Below, one piece after another: positions 1 to 8,248 of a stretch of 64,000 nucleotides of DNA (position 1 is its first letter; each line of letters begins with the position of its first letter). This DNA comes from Paenibacillus oryzae (GTDB lineage: Bacteria > Bacillota > Bacilli > Paenibacillales > Paenibacillaceae). The DNA lies in contig NZ_LYPA01000052.1 of assembly GCF_001675045.1 (NCBI RefSeq), positions 1-64,000 on the forward strand. Reading direction: 5' to 3'. Made by a program: the position numbers and the translations under genes. The notes beneath the pieces were generated by a model. It made no database searches. It had not been told where the DNA came from and was given only the letters and a program-made list of their open reading frames with translations.

Positions 1-206
1 ATAACGGAGAGAACCTTCGTTGGGTAGCTATGTTTTCAACATCCAGTTTTTTGGAAGCATTGTGGGTCAAGCATAGACACTAAGGTCCGTTACATACAGT
101 AACCCCCCCTCGAACCCTCTCATTGCTACCGCTACCCATCTATTTACTCTGTCGTGTCGTATGAGCAAATCCCGCCTACTTGATCCGTCCTATCATATAA
201 AGCTAT

Positions 207-494
207 TCATTCTGGAGCTATTATTTCTATCCGCTTAATCCGCCGTATCGTATGAGCTGCTCCCATCTGCTTAATCGGCGTCTGCGTAATCGTCGGATGC
301 CAAGAGATGCTATTCACGCCAATATAATCCGACCTGCCCATCGGGCCTTTTTCTGTCCCGATGGTGTCCCCATTCAACACAATAATCATTAGCTCAGATG
401 CTGCGTCAAAAGGGGATTTAAACGCGGCAATGTCCAAAATGATTGTTTCGGTACCCCGATAAACGGTGTTAGCCTGATGGAGCAGCAACCACAA
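207..494 (-). CDS. possible degenerate ORF of unknown function
   Basis: A 95-codon frame with a TTG start and no convincing ribosome binding site, divergent from the receptor gene that follows. I do not recognise the product. Its composition is protein-like, but the C-terminal stretch around TPIKQMGAAHTIRR is repeated in degenerate form about 90 bases further along, at positions 148-190, where it is interrupted by a stop codon. That suggests a decaying or repeat-derived gene. Positions 1-206 otherwise hold nothing I can assign. It may be non-coding. Confidence 0.2.
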   Translation of the reverse strand: MWLLLHQANTVYRGTETIILDIAAFKSPFDAASELMIIVLNGDTIGTEKGPMGRSDYIGVNSISWHPTITQTPIKQMGAAHTIRRIKRIEIIAPE

Positions 495-519
495 CGTTTA
501 AATGGAGGGGTCACGGTTA

Positions 520-2085
520 ATGAAGACAAAATCCTTTTACATGATGGTCAGCATTGTGCTTGCATTTACTCTTGTGCTGACGGCTTGCTCAAGCGGTAAT
601 TCAGGCAAAGGCAGCAATGGCGGGAACAATGGAGGCGAAAGCTCGGCAAACCCGTCAGCGGCGGCCGAACAGGGAGAAAATCAACCGGAGAAACCGACAG
701 AAATTACGATCATGCTTCCGCTCAATATCGCGGAGACGCCGCCCGACACAATTAAAAACGAAGTGGAAAAGCTTACGAACACCAAGCTGACGTATCAGTT
801 TTTTCCTGCTGACACCTATGAGGAGAAGCTGAATACGTCTTTTGCAACAGGGTCTCTGCCACAGGTTACGTATTTGAAAAACCAGGCGACCTTCGTTCAG
901 ATGAAGGAAGCGATCCGGGAAGGGCAGTTCTGGGAAATCGGACCTTACCTCAGTGAATTCCCCAACCTGAGCAAGCTGAAGGAAGAGATTTTGAACAATA
1001 CCAAGGTGGACGGCAAGCTTTATTCGCTATATATCGGCAGGCCGCTGGCCCGTCAGGGGATGATTTACCGCAAGGACTGGGCCGACAAGCTTGAGCTGCA
1101 GGCTCCGGCTAATGTCGACGAGCTTTACAACATGCTGGAAAAGTTTACAACCGGCGATCCTGACGGCAACAGTCAGCAGGACACGATTGGGCTTGCGGAT
1201 CGCAATGATCTGGTGTATGGAGCGTTCAAGACAGTAGCAGCCTGGTTTGGCACGCCAAACAGCTGGGGTGAACTGGACGGCCAGCTGCAGCCGGAGTTTG
1301 TATTTCCTCAATATATGGACACGATGGATTTTATGAAAAAAGTACGGGAAAACAAATGGATGAACGTCGATTTTGCGGCAACCAGTAAAACGGATCAGGT
1401 TAGTCTGTTTACAAGCGGCAAAGCGGGCGTCTATATCGGCTCCATGCAGGACGTCAACTCGCTGGTGAAGGATCTGGTCAAAAACGTGCCGGATGCCGTT
1501 GTAGATGTGCATAGCATGGTAGCGGGGCCGGACGGCAAATTCGCTGCATGGGCGATTCCGGGTTATAACAACGTGGCGCTTTTCCCGAAATCCGCAATAA
1601 AGGACGAAGCCGAGCTTAAAAGCATTTTGGCCTTTTTCGATAAAATGATGACGCCCGAGGTGGCCAATATGATGTATTGGGGACAGGATGGCGTGCATTA
1701 CACGGTGCAGGATAACAAAGCCAAAGCAACGGAAAATCAGGAGCTTACGGAGCGCGAGGTCAAAGGCTTCAAGGACAGCGTCATCGGAGAGCCCGAAACA
1801 AACGGAATGTATGAAGGCTACCATGATTTGCCGGCGCGCATTCACGCCGAGCAGCTCATTGTGGAAAATGAAAAAATCGCTGTTCACGACCCGACCTCGG
1901 CGCTTGATTCCGCAACGTTCACCCAGAAGGGGACGGAGCTTCAGGAGCTGATCAAGGATGCTACTTACAAATATATATACGGCTCCATTGACAAAGCCGG
2001 CTTTGAGAAAGCGGTAAGCGATTGGAAAAAACGCGGCGGCGACGCCATCATCGAGGAATTTAACGCGGCTTATAGCAAGCAGTAA
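520..2085 (+). CDS. sugar ABC transporter substrate-binding lipoprotein (LplA-like)
   Basis: Extracellular solute-binding lipoprotein of 521 residues, the receptor of a carbohydrate ABC importer. A lipoprotein signal peptide runs over residues 1-23 with lipobox LTAC, followed by a Ser/Gly/Asn-rich linker (about residues 24-55) that tethers the receptor to the membrane. The rest resembles the family 1 receptors of the LplA type that partner LplB/LplC permeases. The ATG at 520 is chosen over the upstream in-frame ATG at 502 because GGAGGGG at 504-510 sits 9 bases before it and the signal peptide then starts MKTKSF. It is first in an operon with two permeases and a GH105 hydrolase, which suggests a pectin-derived oligosaccharide as ligand. 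The ligand is inferred. Confidence 0.9.
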   Translation: MKTKSFYMMVSIVLAFTLVLTACSSGNSGKGSNGGNNGGESSANPSAAAEQGENQPEKPTEITIMLPLNIAETPPDTIKNEVEKLTNTKLTYQFFPADTYEEKLNTSFATGSLPQVTYLKNQATFVQMKEAIREGQFWEIGPYLSEFPNLSKLKEEILNNTKVDGKLYSLYIGRPLARQGMIYRKDWADKLELQAPANVDELYNMLEKFTTGDPDGNSQQDTIGLADRNDLVYGAFKTVAAWFGTPNSWGELDGQLQPEFVFPQYMDTMDFMKKVRENKWMNVDFAATSKTDQVSLFTSGKAGVYIGSMQDVNSLVKDLVKNVPDAVVDVHSMVAGPDGKFAAWAIPGYNNVALFPKSAIKDEAELKSILAFFDKMMTPEVANMMYWGQDGVHYTVQDNKAKATENQELTEREVKGFKDSVIGEPETNGMYEGYHDLPARIHAEQLIVENEKIAVHDPTSALDSATFTQKGTELQELIKDATYKYIYGSIDKAGFEKAVSDWKKRGGDAIIEEFNAAYSKQ

Positions 2086-2123
2086 TAGCAACCTCATGTA
2101 TAAACAGTTGCTGTCATTAGGCT

Positions 2124-2144
2124 CCGTCCATTCCGGCCGGACGG
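2124..2144 (+). terminator. intercistronic hairpin after receptor gene
   Basis: CCGTCC and GGACGG pair around a 9-base loop in the 102-base gap between the receptor and first permease gene. There is no U tract. Such hairpins often protect the receptor part of the message so it outnumbers the permease part. That role is inferred. Confidence 0.35.
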
Positions 2145-2187
2145 ACGGGGCCAGGCAGCCAGCCTTCCGCAGAAAGGAAGATTCAGC

Positions 2188-3138
2188 ATGGATGATATCG
2201 TCATTCGGAGCCCAAAAGCTCCCCGGCCTCGAAGCAGCGAGCTTAAGAAAAGACTGTGGCGCAACAAATATTTGTATCTCATGATAGTGCCCGGCATTTT
2301 TTATTTTATTATTTTCAAATATATTCCGATGGGGGGCCTGGTCATTGCCCTTCAGGATTACCGGCCGTTCAAGGGCATTACCGGCAGCGATTGGGTTGGG
2401 CTGAAGCATTTCGAGCGATTGTTCACTGAGCCGGATTTTTTAAACATCCTCGTCAATACACTGCTGCTGTTCGGGATGAATCTGGTGTTTTATTTTCCGA
2501 TTCCCATTATATTGGCTTTGATGCTGAACGAGGTTCGGATTTCTTTTTTCAAACGGACGTTTCAGACCTTGGTTTATTTGCCGCATTTTATGTCATGGGT
2601 CATTATCGTATCCATCAGCTTTGTTATGCTGACCTCGGACGGTGGAATTATTAACGAGCTTCTTGTTTATTTCGGCTTTGAAAAAATCAACTTTTTGCTT
2701 AGCACGGAATGGTTCAGGCCCACTTATATCCTTCAAGTCATCTGGAGGGAAGCGGGATGGGGAACGATTATTTATCTGGCGGCTATCGCTTCCGTTGATC
2801 CGCAGCTGTATGAGGCGGCGCGCATGGACGGCGCCGGACGATTGCGCCAGGTTTGGCATATTACGCTTCCGGCGATTCGCAGCGTCATTGTTATTCTGCT
2901 GATTCTGAAAATCGGCGACGTGCTGGAGCTTGGTTTCGAGCATGTATATTTGCTGCTTAACTCGATGAACCGCGAGGTCGCGGAAATTATTGATACGTAC
3001 GTCTATACCGCCGGTCTCCGGCAAGGGCAGTTCAGCTATAGCACGGCGATTGGTTTCTTCAAATCGTTTGTAGGTCTGGTCCTGGTTATGCTGGCGAACA
3101 AGCTGGCGAAAAAAATGGGAGAAGAGGGCGTTTATTAA
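2188..3138 (+). CDS. sugar ABC transporter permease (LplB-like)
   Basis: Inner-membrane permease of 316 residues, one half of the transmembrane channel. It has a short basic cytoplasmic N-terminus, then about six hydrophobic segments starting at YLYLMIVPGIFYFIIF (near residues 30-45). The ATPase-docking loop (EAA motif) is visible at about residues 209-228 as EAARMDGAGRLRQVWHITLP. RBS AAGGAAG lies just before the ATG. The gene is followed after 25 bases by its partner permease. No ATPase is encoded here. Importers of this type usually share a general ATPase such as MsmX encoded elsewhere (family knowledge). Confidence 0.92.
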   Translation: MDDIVIRSPKAPRPRSSELKKRLWRNKYLYLMIVPGIFYFIIFKYIPMGGLVIALQDYRPFKGITGSDWVGLKHFERLFTEPDFLNILVNTLLLFGMNLVFYFPIPIILALMLNEVRISFFKRTFQTLVYLPHFMSWVIIVSISFVMLTSDGGIINELLVYFGFEKINFLLSTEWFRPTYILQVIWREAGWGTIIYLAAIASVDPQLYEAARMDGAGRLRQVWHITLPAIRSVIVILLILKIGDVLELGFEHVYLLLNSMNREVAEIIDTYVYTAGLRQGQFSYSTAIGFFKSFVGLVLVMLANKLAKKMGEEGVY

Positions 3139-3163
3139 GCCCCGGCCGTTCGGGAGGTCAATC

Positions 3164-4039
3164 ATGGTAGAGGATAAGTCATTTGGCGGTCGCATGTTTT
3201 CCATCGTTAACTTTTCGCTGTTAACCATTATTGCGTTGATTACGATCCTGCCTTTTCTGCATGTTGTTGCAGGCTCCTTTACAACAAGCGCGGAGATGGC
3301 GGTCAAAAAATTTATACTCATTCCCACGATATGGAGCTTTGACGCATACAAGTTTATTTTTTCCACCGATACGATATTCCGGGCAATGGGCGTGTCGGCC
3401 GGGACAACCCTTATAGGAACGTTGTTCAGCATGCTGATGTCGTGCCTGATGGGCTATGGCTTGTCGCGCCGCGATCTGGACGGGCGCAGGGTCATTATGT
3501 TTATGGTTGTATTTACCATGCTGTTCAGCGGCGGAATGATTCCGACGTTTCTGGTTGTGAAGGAGCTTGGCTTAATTGACTCCTATGCAGCCTTGATTAT
3601 TCCATCGGCCATCAGCGCCTTCAACCTAATCATCCTCAAAAATTTCTTTCAAAATATACCCGAAGGGCTGGAGGAATCTGCTAAAATTGACGGGTGCAAC
3701 GACTTCGGCATTTTGTTCCGCATCGTGCTGCCATTATCCATGCCCGCCATTGCAACTATATCGCTGTTTTATGCGGTGACGTATTGGAATACCTATTTAA
3801 GCGCGATTATTTATTTGAACGATAACGCCAAATGGCCTATTCAAGTGCTGCTGCGGCAAATTGTTGTATTGGCGAGCGGACTGGATTACAGCTCCGATCT
3901 GGATACGGCGGTGCCTCCTCCGGACCAGACGATCAAAATGGCGGTTATTGTTGTGGCGACGATGCCGATTTTGGTGGTTTACCCGTTTTTGCAAAAGCAT
4001 TTTGCCAAAGGGGCTTTAATTGGCTCCATCAAGGGCTGA
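3164..4039 (+). CDS. sugar ABC transporter permease (LplC/YtcP-like)
   Basis: Second permease subunit, 291 residues, about six transmembrane helices. The N-terminal helix is followed by the family-typical SFTTSAEMA stretch, and the EAA docking loop EESAKIDGCNDFGILFRIV begins near residue 170. It ends in the conserved form FAKGALIGSIKG that is typical of LplC/YtcP permeases. It lies 25 bases after the LplB-like gene and 38 bases before the GH105 gene, so all four genes probably form one transcript. Confidence 0.92.
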   Translation: MVEDKSFGGRMFSIVNFSLLTIIALITILPFLHVVAGSFTTSAEMAVKKFILIPTIWSFDAYKFIFSTDTIFRAMGVSAGTTLIGTLFSMLMSCLMGYGLSRRDLDGRRVIMFMVVFTMLFSGGMIPTFLVVKELGLIDSYAALIIPSAISAFNLIILKNFFQNIPEGLEESAKIDGCNDFGILFRIVLPLSMPAIATISLFYAVTYWNTYLSAIIYLNDNAKWPIQVLLRQIVVLASGLDYSSDLDTAVPPPDQTIKMAVIVVATMPILVVYPFLQKHFAKGALIGSIKG

Positions 4040-4077
4040 CGAGTCGGAAAAAAGATACTGGACGAGGAGTGTAGGGG

Positions 4078-5172
4078 ATGACGGAGAAGGCTAATTATTC
4101 ACCGATGGATTGGGCTGCCGCGGCTTGTGATTCGCTTATGGCGAGTTACTTGCCCGAGGAGCTGCCGCCCGCTGGCCGTTGGCATTATCATCAGGGCGTC
4201 TTCCTGTGCGGAATGGAGGAGCTATGGCTTGTTAATCGCGACGAGCGGTACGAGGCTTACATTAAAAGGTATGTGGACAAGCTGATTGACGAAAATGGCA
4301 ATTTTGCGTTTGCCCGCGATGAGCTGGACGCCATTCAGCCGGGGCTGCTGCTGTTCCGGCTTGACGAACGTTACGGAGAGCGGAAATACCGGGTTGCGCT
4401 GGAAAAGCTGCGGTCCCTGTTCCAAACGCTGAACCGGACGAGCGAAGGCGGCTTTTGGCACAAGGATAAATATGCTTACAATATGTGGCTTGACGGTTTG
4501 TATATGGGCGGGGTTTTTGCTCTGAAATATGCTAATGCGTATGGCGATGACGGCTTGCGCGCAACAGCGCTGCATCAGGAAAGGCTTATGCGTCATGCGA
4601 TGAAGGATAACGAAACGGGCTTGCTTTATCATGCCTGGGACGAAAGCCGGCGAATGCCTTGGGCAGACGCGGCGACAGGCCGTTCGCCGGAATTTTGGGG
4701 GCGCTCAATCGGGTGGTACGGGCTGGCTGTTGCCCAGTTTCTTGATGAGCTGGAGGATGGCGCAGAAGGAAAGCAAGAGCTGCAGGCAGAGCTGGCTTCT
4801 CTGGCTAAAGCGCTTGTTCAATATCAGGACGAGGCTACCGGGCTGTGGTACCAGGTCGTTGACAAGGGACATCTGGAGGATAACTGGCTGGAAACCTCAT
4901 GCACGGCGCTGTTTGTTTATACATTGGCGAAGGCCTGCCGTCTGGGACTGGCGGGCGAGGAAGAGCTTGCAGCCGCGCGGCGCGGCTACGAAGGCTTGAT
5001 CAACGTCCTGCTGGTGGACGAAAGCGGACGTGTCGAGCTGCCTGATATTTGCATCGGCACCCCTGCGGGCGACTATGAAAACTATGTCACCCGCCCAACC
5101 AGCAGCAACGACCTTCATGGCGTCGGCGCTTTTGTGCTGGCTTGTATGGAGCTGGAGAAGGCGGGGGAATAA
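4078..5172 (+). CDS. glycoside hydrolase family 105, unsaturated rhamnogalacturonyl hydrolase
   Basis: Cytoplasmic enzyme of 364 residues, the usual length for YteR/YesR proteins. GH105 enzymes remove the unsaturated galacturonate that pectate or rhamnogalacturonan lyases leave on the non-reducing end of oligosaccharides, by hydrating the double bond. The family signature NMWLDGLYMGG is present, and Asp139 corresponds to the catalytic Asp of B. subtilis YteR (about Asp143). No signal peptide is present, which fits intracellular processing of imported sugar. It is the last gene of the receptor-permease-permease operon and supplies the main clue to its substrate. The start is supported by GAGGAGTGTAGGGG just upstream. 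Confidence 0.9.
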   Translation: MTEKANYSPMDWAAAACDSLMASYLPEELPPAGRWHYHQGVFLCGMEELWLVNRDERYEAYIKRYVDKLIDENGNFAFARDELDAIQPGLLLFRLDERYGERKYRVALEKLRSLFQTLNRTSEGGFWHKDKYAYNMWLDGLYMGGVFALKYANAYGDDGLRATALHQERLMRHAMKDNETGLLYHAWDESRRMPWADAATGRSPEFWGRSIGWYGLAVAQFLDELEDGAEGKQELQAELASLAKALVQYQDEATGLWYQVVDKGHLEDNWLETSCTALFVYTLAKACRLGLAGEEELAAARRGYEGLINVLLVDESGRVELPDICIGTPAGDYENYVTRPTSSNDLHGVGAFVLACMELEKAGE

Positions 5173-5193
5173 AGAACTGATCGGATGGACACT

Positions 5194-5229
5194 CCAAAAA
5201 GGCTTCTGTCACTTTAGAAGCCTTTTTGG
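5194..5229 (+). terminator. terminator after GH105 operon
   Basis: A perfect 14-bp stem, CCAAAAAGGCTTCT pairing with AGAAGCCTTTTTGG around an 8-base loop. The A and T runs in the stem let it work in both directions, so it could also end transcription of the convergent VOC gene. Confidence 0.85.
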
Positions 5230-5291
5230 TAGTTACTATTGGTTAGAAATAATAGCATTATGCAGGTGCTGCAAGGCTGTTAGAGCAGTTA

Positions 5292-5654
5292 TTAACTGGC
5301 TTGATCAATGATTAAAATTAAATTTCCCTCGGAATCAGTGACATGAAAACCCCAATAATCCGCTCCGTACCGGGCGACCTCATCCACCGTGGCGCCACGC
5401 GCCTTCAGTGATTCATGGGCTTGTTTGATGTCAGGAGAGTATAGACTAAATACCGCCCCATCATTGATTGGTTTATGATTCTCGCCCCAATTCATTAGTA
5501 AAAGCTTCAAGCCATTTTCCATTTCCAAATCAGCTAAGCCTAAAATGTTGGAGTACCAATGCCGGGCGCGAAAGAGTTTCAGCGGTGTAGGCCGGCGTGT
5601 GAAAAGTTCTTCCGATCGCAGTTGTTCCCAGATTTCCCTGAATGATAGTTTCAA
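5292..5654 (-). CDS. VOC (glyoxalase/bleomycin-resistance fold) protein, N-terminus atypical
   Basis: A 120-residue frame. From about residue 29 it reads as a normal VOC domain: RARHWYSNILGL, then VFSLYSPDIKQAHESLKARG and WGFHVTDSEGNLILI, which give the paired beta-alpha-beta-beta-beta modules. VOC proteins bind a metal and act as isomerases, dioxygenases or drug-binding proteins; the substrate cannot be told. Residues 1-28 (MKLSFREIWEQ...) do not form the expected first beta strand, so the true N-terminus may have been lost by deletion or frameshift. The start is TTG with no clear RBS. It stands alone, convergent with the GH105 operon. Confidence 0.65.
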   Translation of the reverse strand: MKLSFREIWEQLRSEELFTRRPTPLKLFRARHWYSNILGLADLEMENGLKLLLMNWGENHKPINDGAVFSLYSPDIKQAHESLKARGATVDEVARYGADYWGFHVTDSEGNLILIIDQAS

Positions 5655-5692
5655 ATGGTGAAATCCGGGAACACATGCGACCGCTTAAAACG

Positions 5693-5735
5693 TTCTGGAA
5701 GAACGTTACTTCGTAAGCATATGCTTTTCTCCAGA
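5693..5735 (-). terminator. possible hairpin terminator after csaA
   Basis: TTCTGGA at the left pairs with TCCAGAA at the right, enclosing a smaller AAGCATATGCTT palindrome. An overlapping perfect repeat AACGTTCT / AGAACGTT lies at 5689-5707. Read on the minus strand it is followed by only a short T run, so termination is uncertain. Confidence 0.35.
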
Positions 5736-5824
5736 ACCCCTCACACTCTGGCCTGTCGCTACTTTTCTTTTGTTCAACTTATATAGCATGTCATACATCA
5801 ACGTTCACGCAAATTAAAGTGCCA

Positions 5825-6163
5825 TCAAAGCAAGCGAGTGCCAAGCGGCACCGATTGGTCTGGCACGCACAAGGCAACATCTCCTTGCTCATTGTGAAAC
5901 CCCGTAACCAGGCATTCAGACATGAATGATCCAATTTGCTTTGGCGGAAAATTGACCACGGCTACTACCAGCTTGCCTAACAAGGAATCGGGTGTATAAA
6001 GCCCGGTGATCTGGGCGCTTGATTTCCTCTGCCCAACCTCCGGCCCAAAATCCAGCAGCAGCTTATACGCTGGCTTTCGTGCTTCGGGAAAAGGCTCGGC
6101 CTGGATAATGCGGCCAACACGCAATTCGACCTTCATGAAGTCATCCCACGCAATTGTTGTCAT
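5825..6163 (-). CDS. csaA: CsaA-type tRNA-binding chaperone
   Basis: A 112-residue protein consisting of a single OB-fold tRNA-binding domain, the size of B. subtilis CsaA (110). Visible family features are DFMKVELRVGRI near the N-terminus, KSSAQITGLY in the middle and the C-terminal VPLGTRLL. CsaA forms homodimers and is proposed to act as an export chaperone; the fold is shared with the C-terminal domain of methionyl-tRNA synthetase. The ATG at 6163 is preferred over the GTG at 6172 because AAGGAG lies 8 bases before it. It is monocistronic. Confidence 0.88.
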   Translation of the reverse strand: MTTIAWDDFMKVELRVGRIIQAEPFPEARKPAYKLLLDFGPEVGQRKSSAQITGLYTPDSLLGKLVVAVVNFPPKQIGSFMSECLVTGFHNEQGDVALCVPDQSVPLGTRLL

Positions 6164-6203
6164 AGACTTCACTCCTTTTTTATACTCATTTTACTTCAAC
6201 CGT

Positions 6204-6803
6204 TTATGAGTGGCTGGCAGCTTCCAGCAGTTTAATTATTTCCTTATAGCCCCGTGCCTTGGCATGCACCAATGGAGTTATGCCGTCACCATCGCCGATA
6301 GCAGGATCGGCTCCATAGTCCAGCAGCAGCTTGACGATCGTCTGATGCCGCTCTCCGCCGTCGCCGAGAATGACGGCCTCCAGCAATGCCGTCCAGTTTA
6401 AATTGTTTATATGATCTATTTTGACATCCGAATGCTCCAGCAGTTCTTTTACAACCTCAACATGACCGCGATCAGCAGCGGGAATAAGTGCAGTTCCGCC
6501 AAAACGGTTGGTCAGAGTTGTATCAGCTTCCGCGCCAATCGCCAGCCTCACAATATCCAGGTATCCTGATGCTCCGGCATACAGCAGCACATTGTTTAGC
6601 ATGTTGTCGCGAATATTTATATCGGCGCCTTGTGCAATTAACGCCTCCACTGTATCGACATGATTGCCGTACGTTGCGGCTACAACCGCTGTTCTGCCTT
6701 TTTCGTCCTGTGCCCCAATGTCAGCCCCGGCCTCCAGCATTTTCAATACCTCAGTTGTATCCCCTCGTTCTGCCGCCGCAATCAATTGTTTATTCACTAT
6801 CAT
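6204..6803 (-). CDS. ankyrin-repeat protein
   Basis: A 199-residue soluble protein made almost entirely of ankyrin repeats: repeated units of the form GADIGAQDEKGRTAV, GADINIRDNMLNN, EADTTLTNRFGGTALI and GADPAIGDGDGITPL at roughly 33-residue spacing, about five in all. Ankyrin repeats bind other proteins, and the partner is unknown. There is no signal peptide. The ATG at 6803 is used because GGGGGAG lies 4 bases before it; the frame extends further upstream without support. It lies head to head with the Fur-controlled receptor gene. Confidence 0.8.
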   Translation of the reverse strand: MIVNKQLIAAAERGDTTEVLKMLEAGADIGAQDEKGRTAVVAATYGNHVDTVEALIAQGADINIRDNMLNNVLLYAGASGYLDIVRLAIGAEADTTLTNRFGGTALIPAADRGHVEVVKELLEHSDVKIDHINNLNWTALLEAVILGDGGERHQTIVKLLLDYGADPAIGDGDGITPLVHAKARGYKEIIKLLEAASHS

Positions 6804-6917
6804 GATCTCCCCCTGTCGCCTGCTAATTACGCTGCGAATCATACTCAACAGCTTAACAAACCTGCACAAAAAAACAAATACCCATCAGAAATCGCAACAA
6901 TTAATCCAGAATATCCA

Positions 6918-6972
6918 TTGCTAGCTCCTCCTTTTTTTTCGTATACTAGGCTACAAATGAGAACTATTATCA
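6918..6972 (+). promoter_or_regulatory. promoter with Fur-like box for siderophore receptor gene
   Basis: A -35 TTGCTA (6918-6923), an 18-base spacer and -10 TATACT (6942-6947) are followed at 6958-6972 by TGAGAACTATTATCA. This matches 12 of 14 defined positions of the Bacillus Fur 7-1-7 motif TGATAATNATTATCA. Fur with iron would block early elongation, so the receptor should be made under iron limitation. Confidence 0.7.
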
Positions 6973-6989
6973 AAATGGAGGGTTACAGA

Positions 6990-8036
6990 ATGCAGGCTGG
7001 GTCGATGAGAAAAAGGGTGTCCGCCATCCTGATGGCGAGTTTAATGTTGTTTATAGCCGCGTGTGGAGGCGGCGCGATTGGTGGAGGAAATGGGGAGAAT
7101 GCCAGAGCAGGGGCTTCTCCCGCGACTGAGACTGCGGCTTCAACGGAAGCTGCTGCATCGCCGTCGCCGGAAAGTCAGTCCTCGAATGGAACACGCGTTG
7201 TCAGCACGGTTAAAGGGGACGTAGAAATTCCGGCAGAGCCAAAAAGAATTGTGTCATTGTATTACCATCATATTTTACTTGCCTTTGGCGTTAAGCCGGT
7301 TGGCGCAAACCTGACCTGGTGGGGCGGCAGTCCATATCTGGCCGAGCTGGAGGGCGACGGCATTGTTGATGTCGGCGGCCCGCCGTCTATGGAGGCCGTT
7401 ATTGCACTTGAACCTGATTTGATTATCGTCAACAACAATAACGAAGCGGATTATGACCAACTGTCCGAAATAGCGCCAACCGTTTTGATTCCCTATGACG
7501 CCAAAAGAAACGTCTACGAAGACGCTAAGCTGATTGCAGAGCTGCTCGGCAAGCCGGAAGTTGGCGATAAGCTGCTGGCCGAGTTTGAGGAAAAAGCGGC
7601 GGCCGCTCGCGCGAAGCTGGCTGGCAAGGTGGATGAAAACGCTAAAGCGGCTATCATCCGAATTGAAGGGCAAGGCGGCCAGTTTGCTGTGTTTGGCGAA
7701 AACTATGGCCGTGGCGGCTGGTCGATTTATGAAGGGTTAAAGCTTCAGCAGCCGGATAAAATTAAAGAGGAGCTGGAGAAGGACGGTCTGGGATTAGTGC
7801 AGCAGCTATCCATGGAGCTGCTTCCCGAATTCGTAGCCGACGCGGACTACATTTTTGTTTCCAAAGAAAGCGAAGGCATTGATGAAATTCAGGAAAAAGC
7901 GTTGTGGCAATCGATTCCTGCGGTCAAGGAAGGACGCGTTATTGAGCTGGACGGCAAAAGCTACTACTACTTCGATCCCATATCAATCAATGGACAAATC
8001 GACTCCATTACCGAGCTTCTATTACAGCTGCCATAA
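6990..8036 (+). CDS. iron-siderophore ABC transporter substrate-binding lipoprotein
   Basis: Receptor lipoprotein of 348 residues with signal peptide and lipobox IAAC, an Ala/Ser/Glu-rich linker, then a FhuD/FeuA-type periplasmic-binding fold. Family features are EIPAEPKRIVSLYYHH after the linker and LEPDLIIVNNNNEADYDQL in the first lobe. It delivers ferric siderophore to a FecCD-type permease, but no such permease or ATPase is encoded here. The next gene carries a domain strikingly similar to it (shared PVGANLTWWGGS, QFAVFG and NYGRGGWSIY), so both probably bind the same ligand. The start at 6990 follows GGAGGG by 7 bases. Expression is probably iron-repressed (Fur-like box just upstream). 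Confidence 0.9.
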   Translation: MQAGSMRKRVSAILMASLMLFIAACGGGAIGGGNGENARAGASPATETAASTEAAASPSPESQSSNGTRVVSTVKGDVEIPAEPKRIVSLYYHHILLAFGVKPVGANLTWWGGSPYLAELEGDGIVDVGGPPSMEAVIALEPDLIIVNNNNEADYDQLSEIAPTVLIPYDAKRNVYEDAKLIAELLGKPEVGDKLLAEFEEKAAAARAKLAGKVDENAKAAIIRIEGQGGQFAVFGENYGRGGWSIYEGLKLQQPDKIKEELEKDGLGLVQQLSMELLPEFVADADYIFVSKESEGIDEIQEKALWQSIPAVKEGRVIELDGKSYYYFDPISINGQIDSITELLLQLP

Positions 8037-8074
8037 GACTAAAAATAAGGCAAAACAGGAATGCGAATGCGATC

Positions 8075-8110
8075 CGATGCTCTCTACCAAAAGAGGGCAT
8101 CGTTTTTTTT
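8075..8110 (+). terminator. terminator after siderophore receptor gene
   Basis: GATGCTCTC pairs with GAGGGCATC (one wobble) and is followed by eight T residues. Confidence 0.85.
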
Positions 8111-8167
8111 GTACCCACAAGGCCATTTTTCTGATTATCCGCTTAATAGATTAGCTTAAGATAATAA

Positions 8168-8219
8168 TTGAAACGCTGCTTTACTTTCGTTACAATAAAA
8201 TCATTGATTCTTATTCTCA
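8168..8219 (+). promoter_or_regulatory. promoter with Fur-like box for AraC-receptor regulator
   Basis: TTGAAA (8168-8173), a 17-base spacer and TACAAT (8191-8196) make a good sigma-A promoter. TGATTCTTATTCTCA at 8205-8219 matches 11 of 14 positions of the Fur motif and covers the expected transcription start. Confidence 0.65.
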
Positions 8220-8248
8220 ACTAGAAATGCTGGAAGGAGGGTATCCCA

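Noticed and set aside
1..120. Possible fourth copy of the four-box palindrome element at the window edge (ATAACGGAGAGAACC and AAGGTCCGTTAC)
   Set aside because: The boxes do not fall at 51 or 61 base spacing and lack the palindromic core.
1027..2409. 460-codon reverse frame opposite the sugar receptor and permease
   Set aside because: It is the antisense shadow of two well-supported genes, with no RBS and a His/Phe/Arg-rich composition typical of such shadows.
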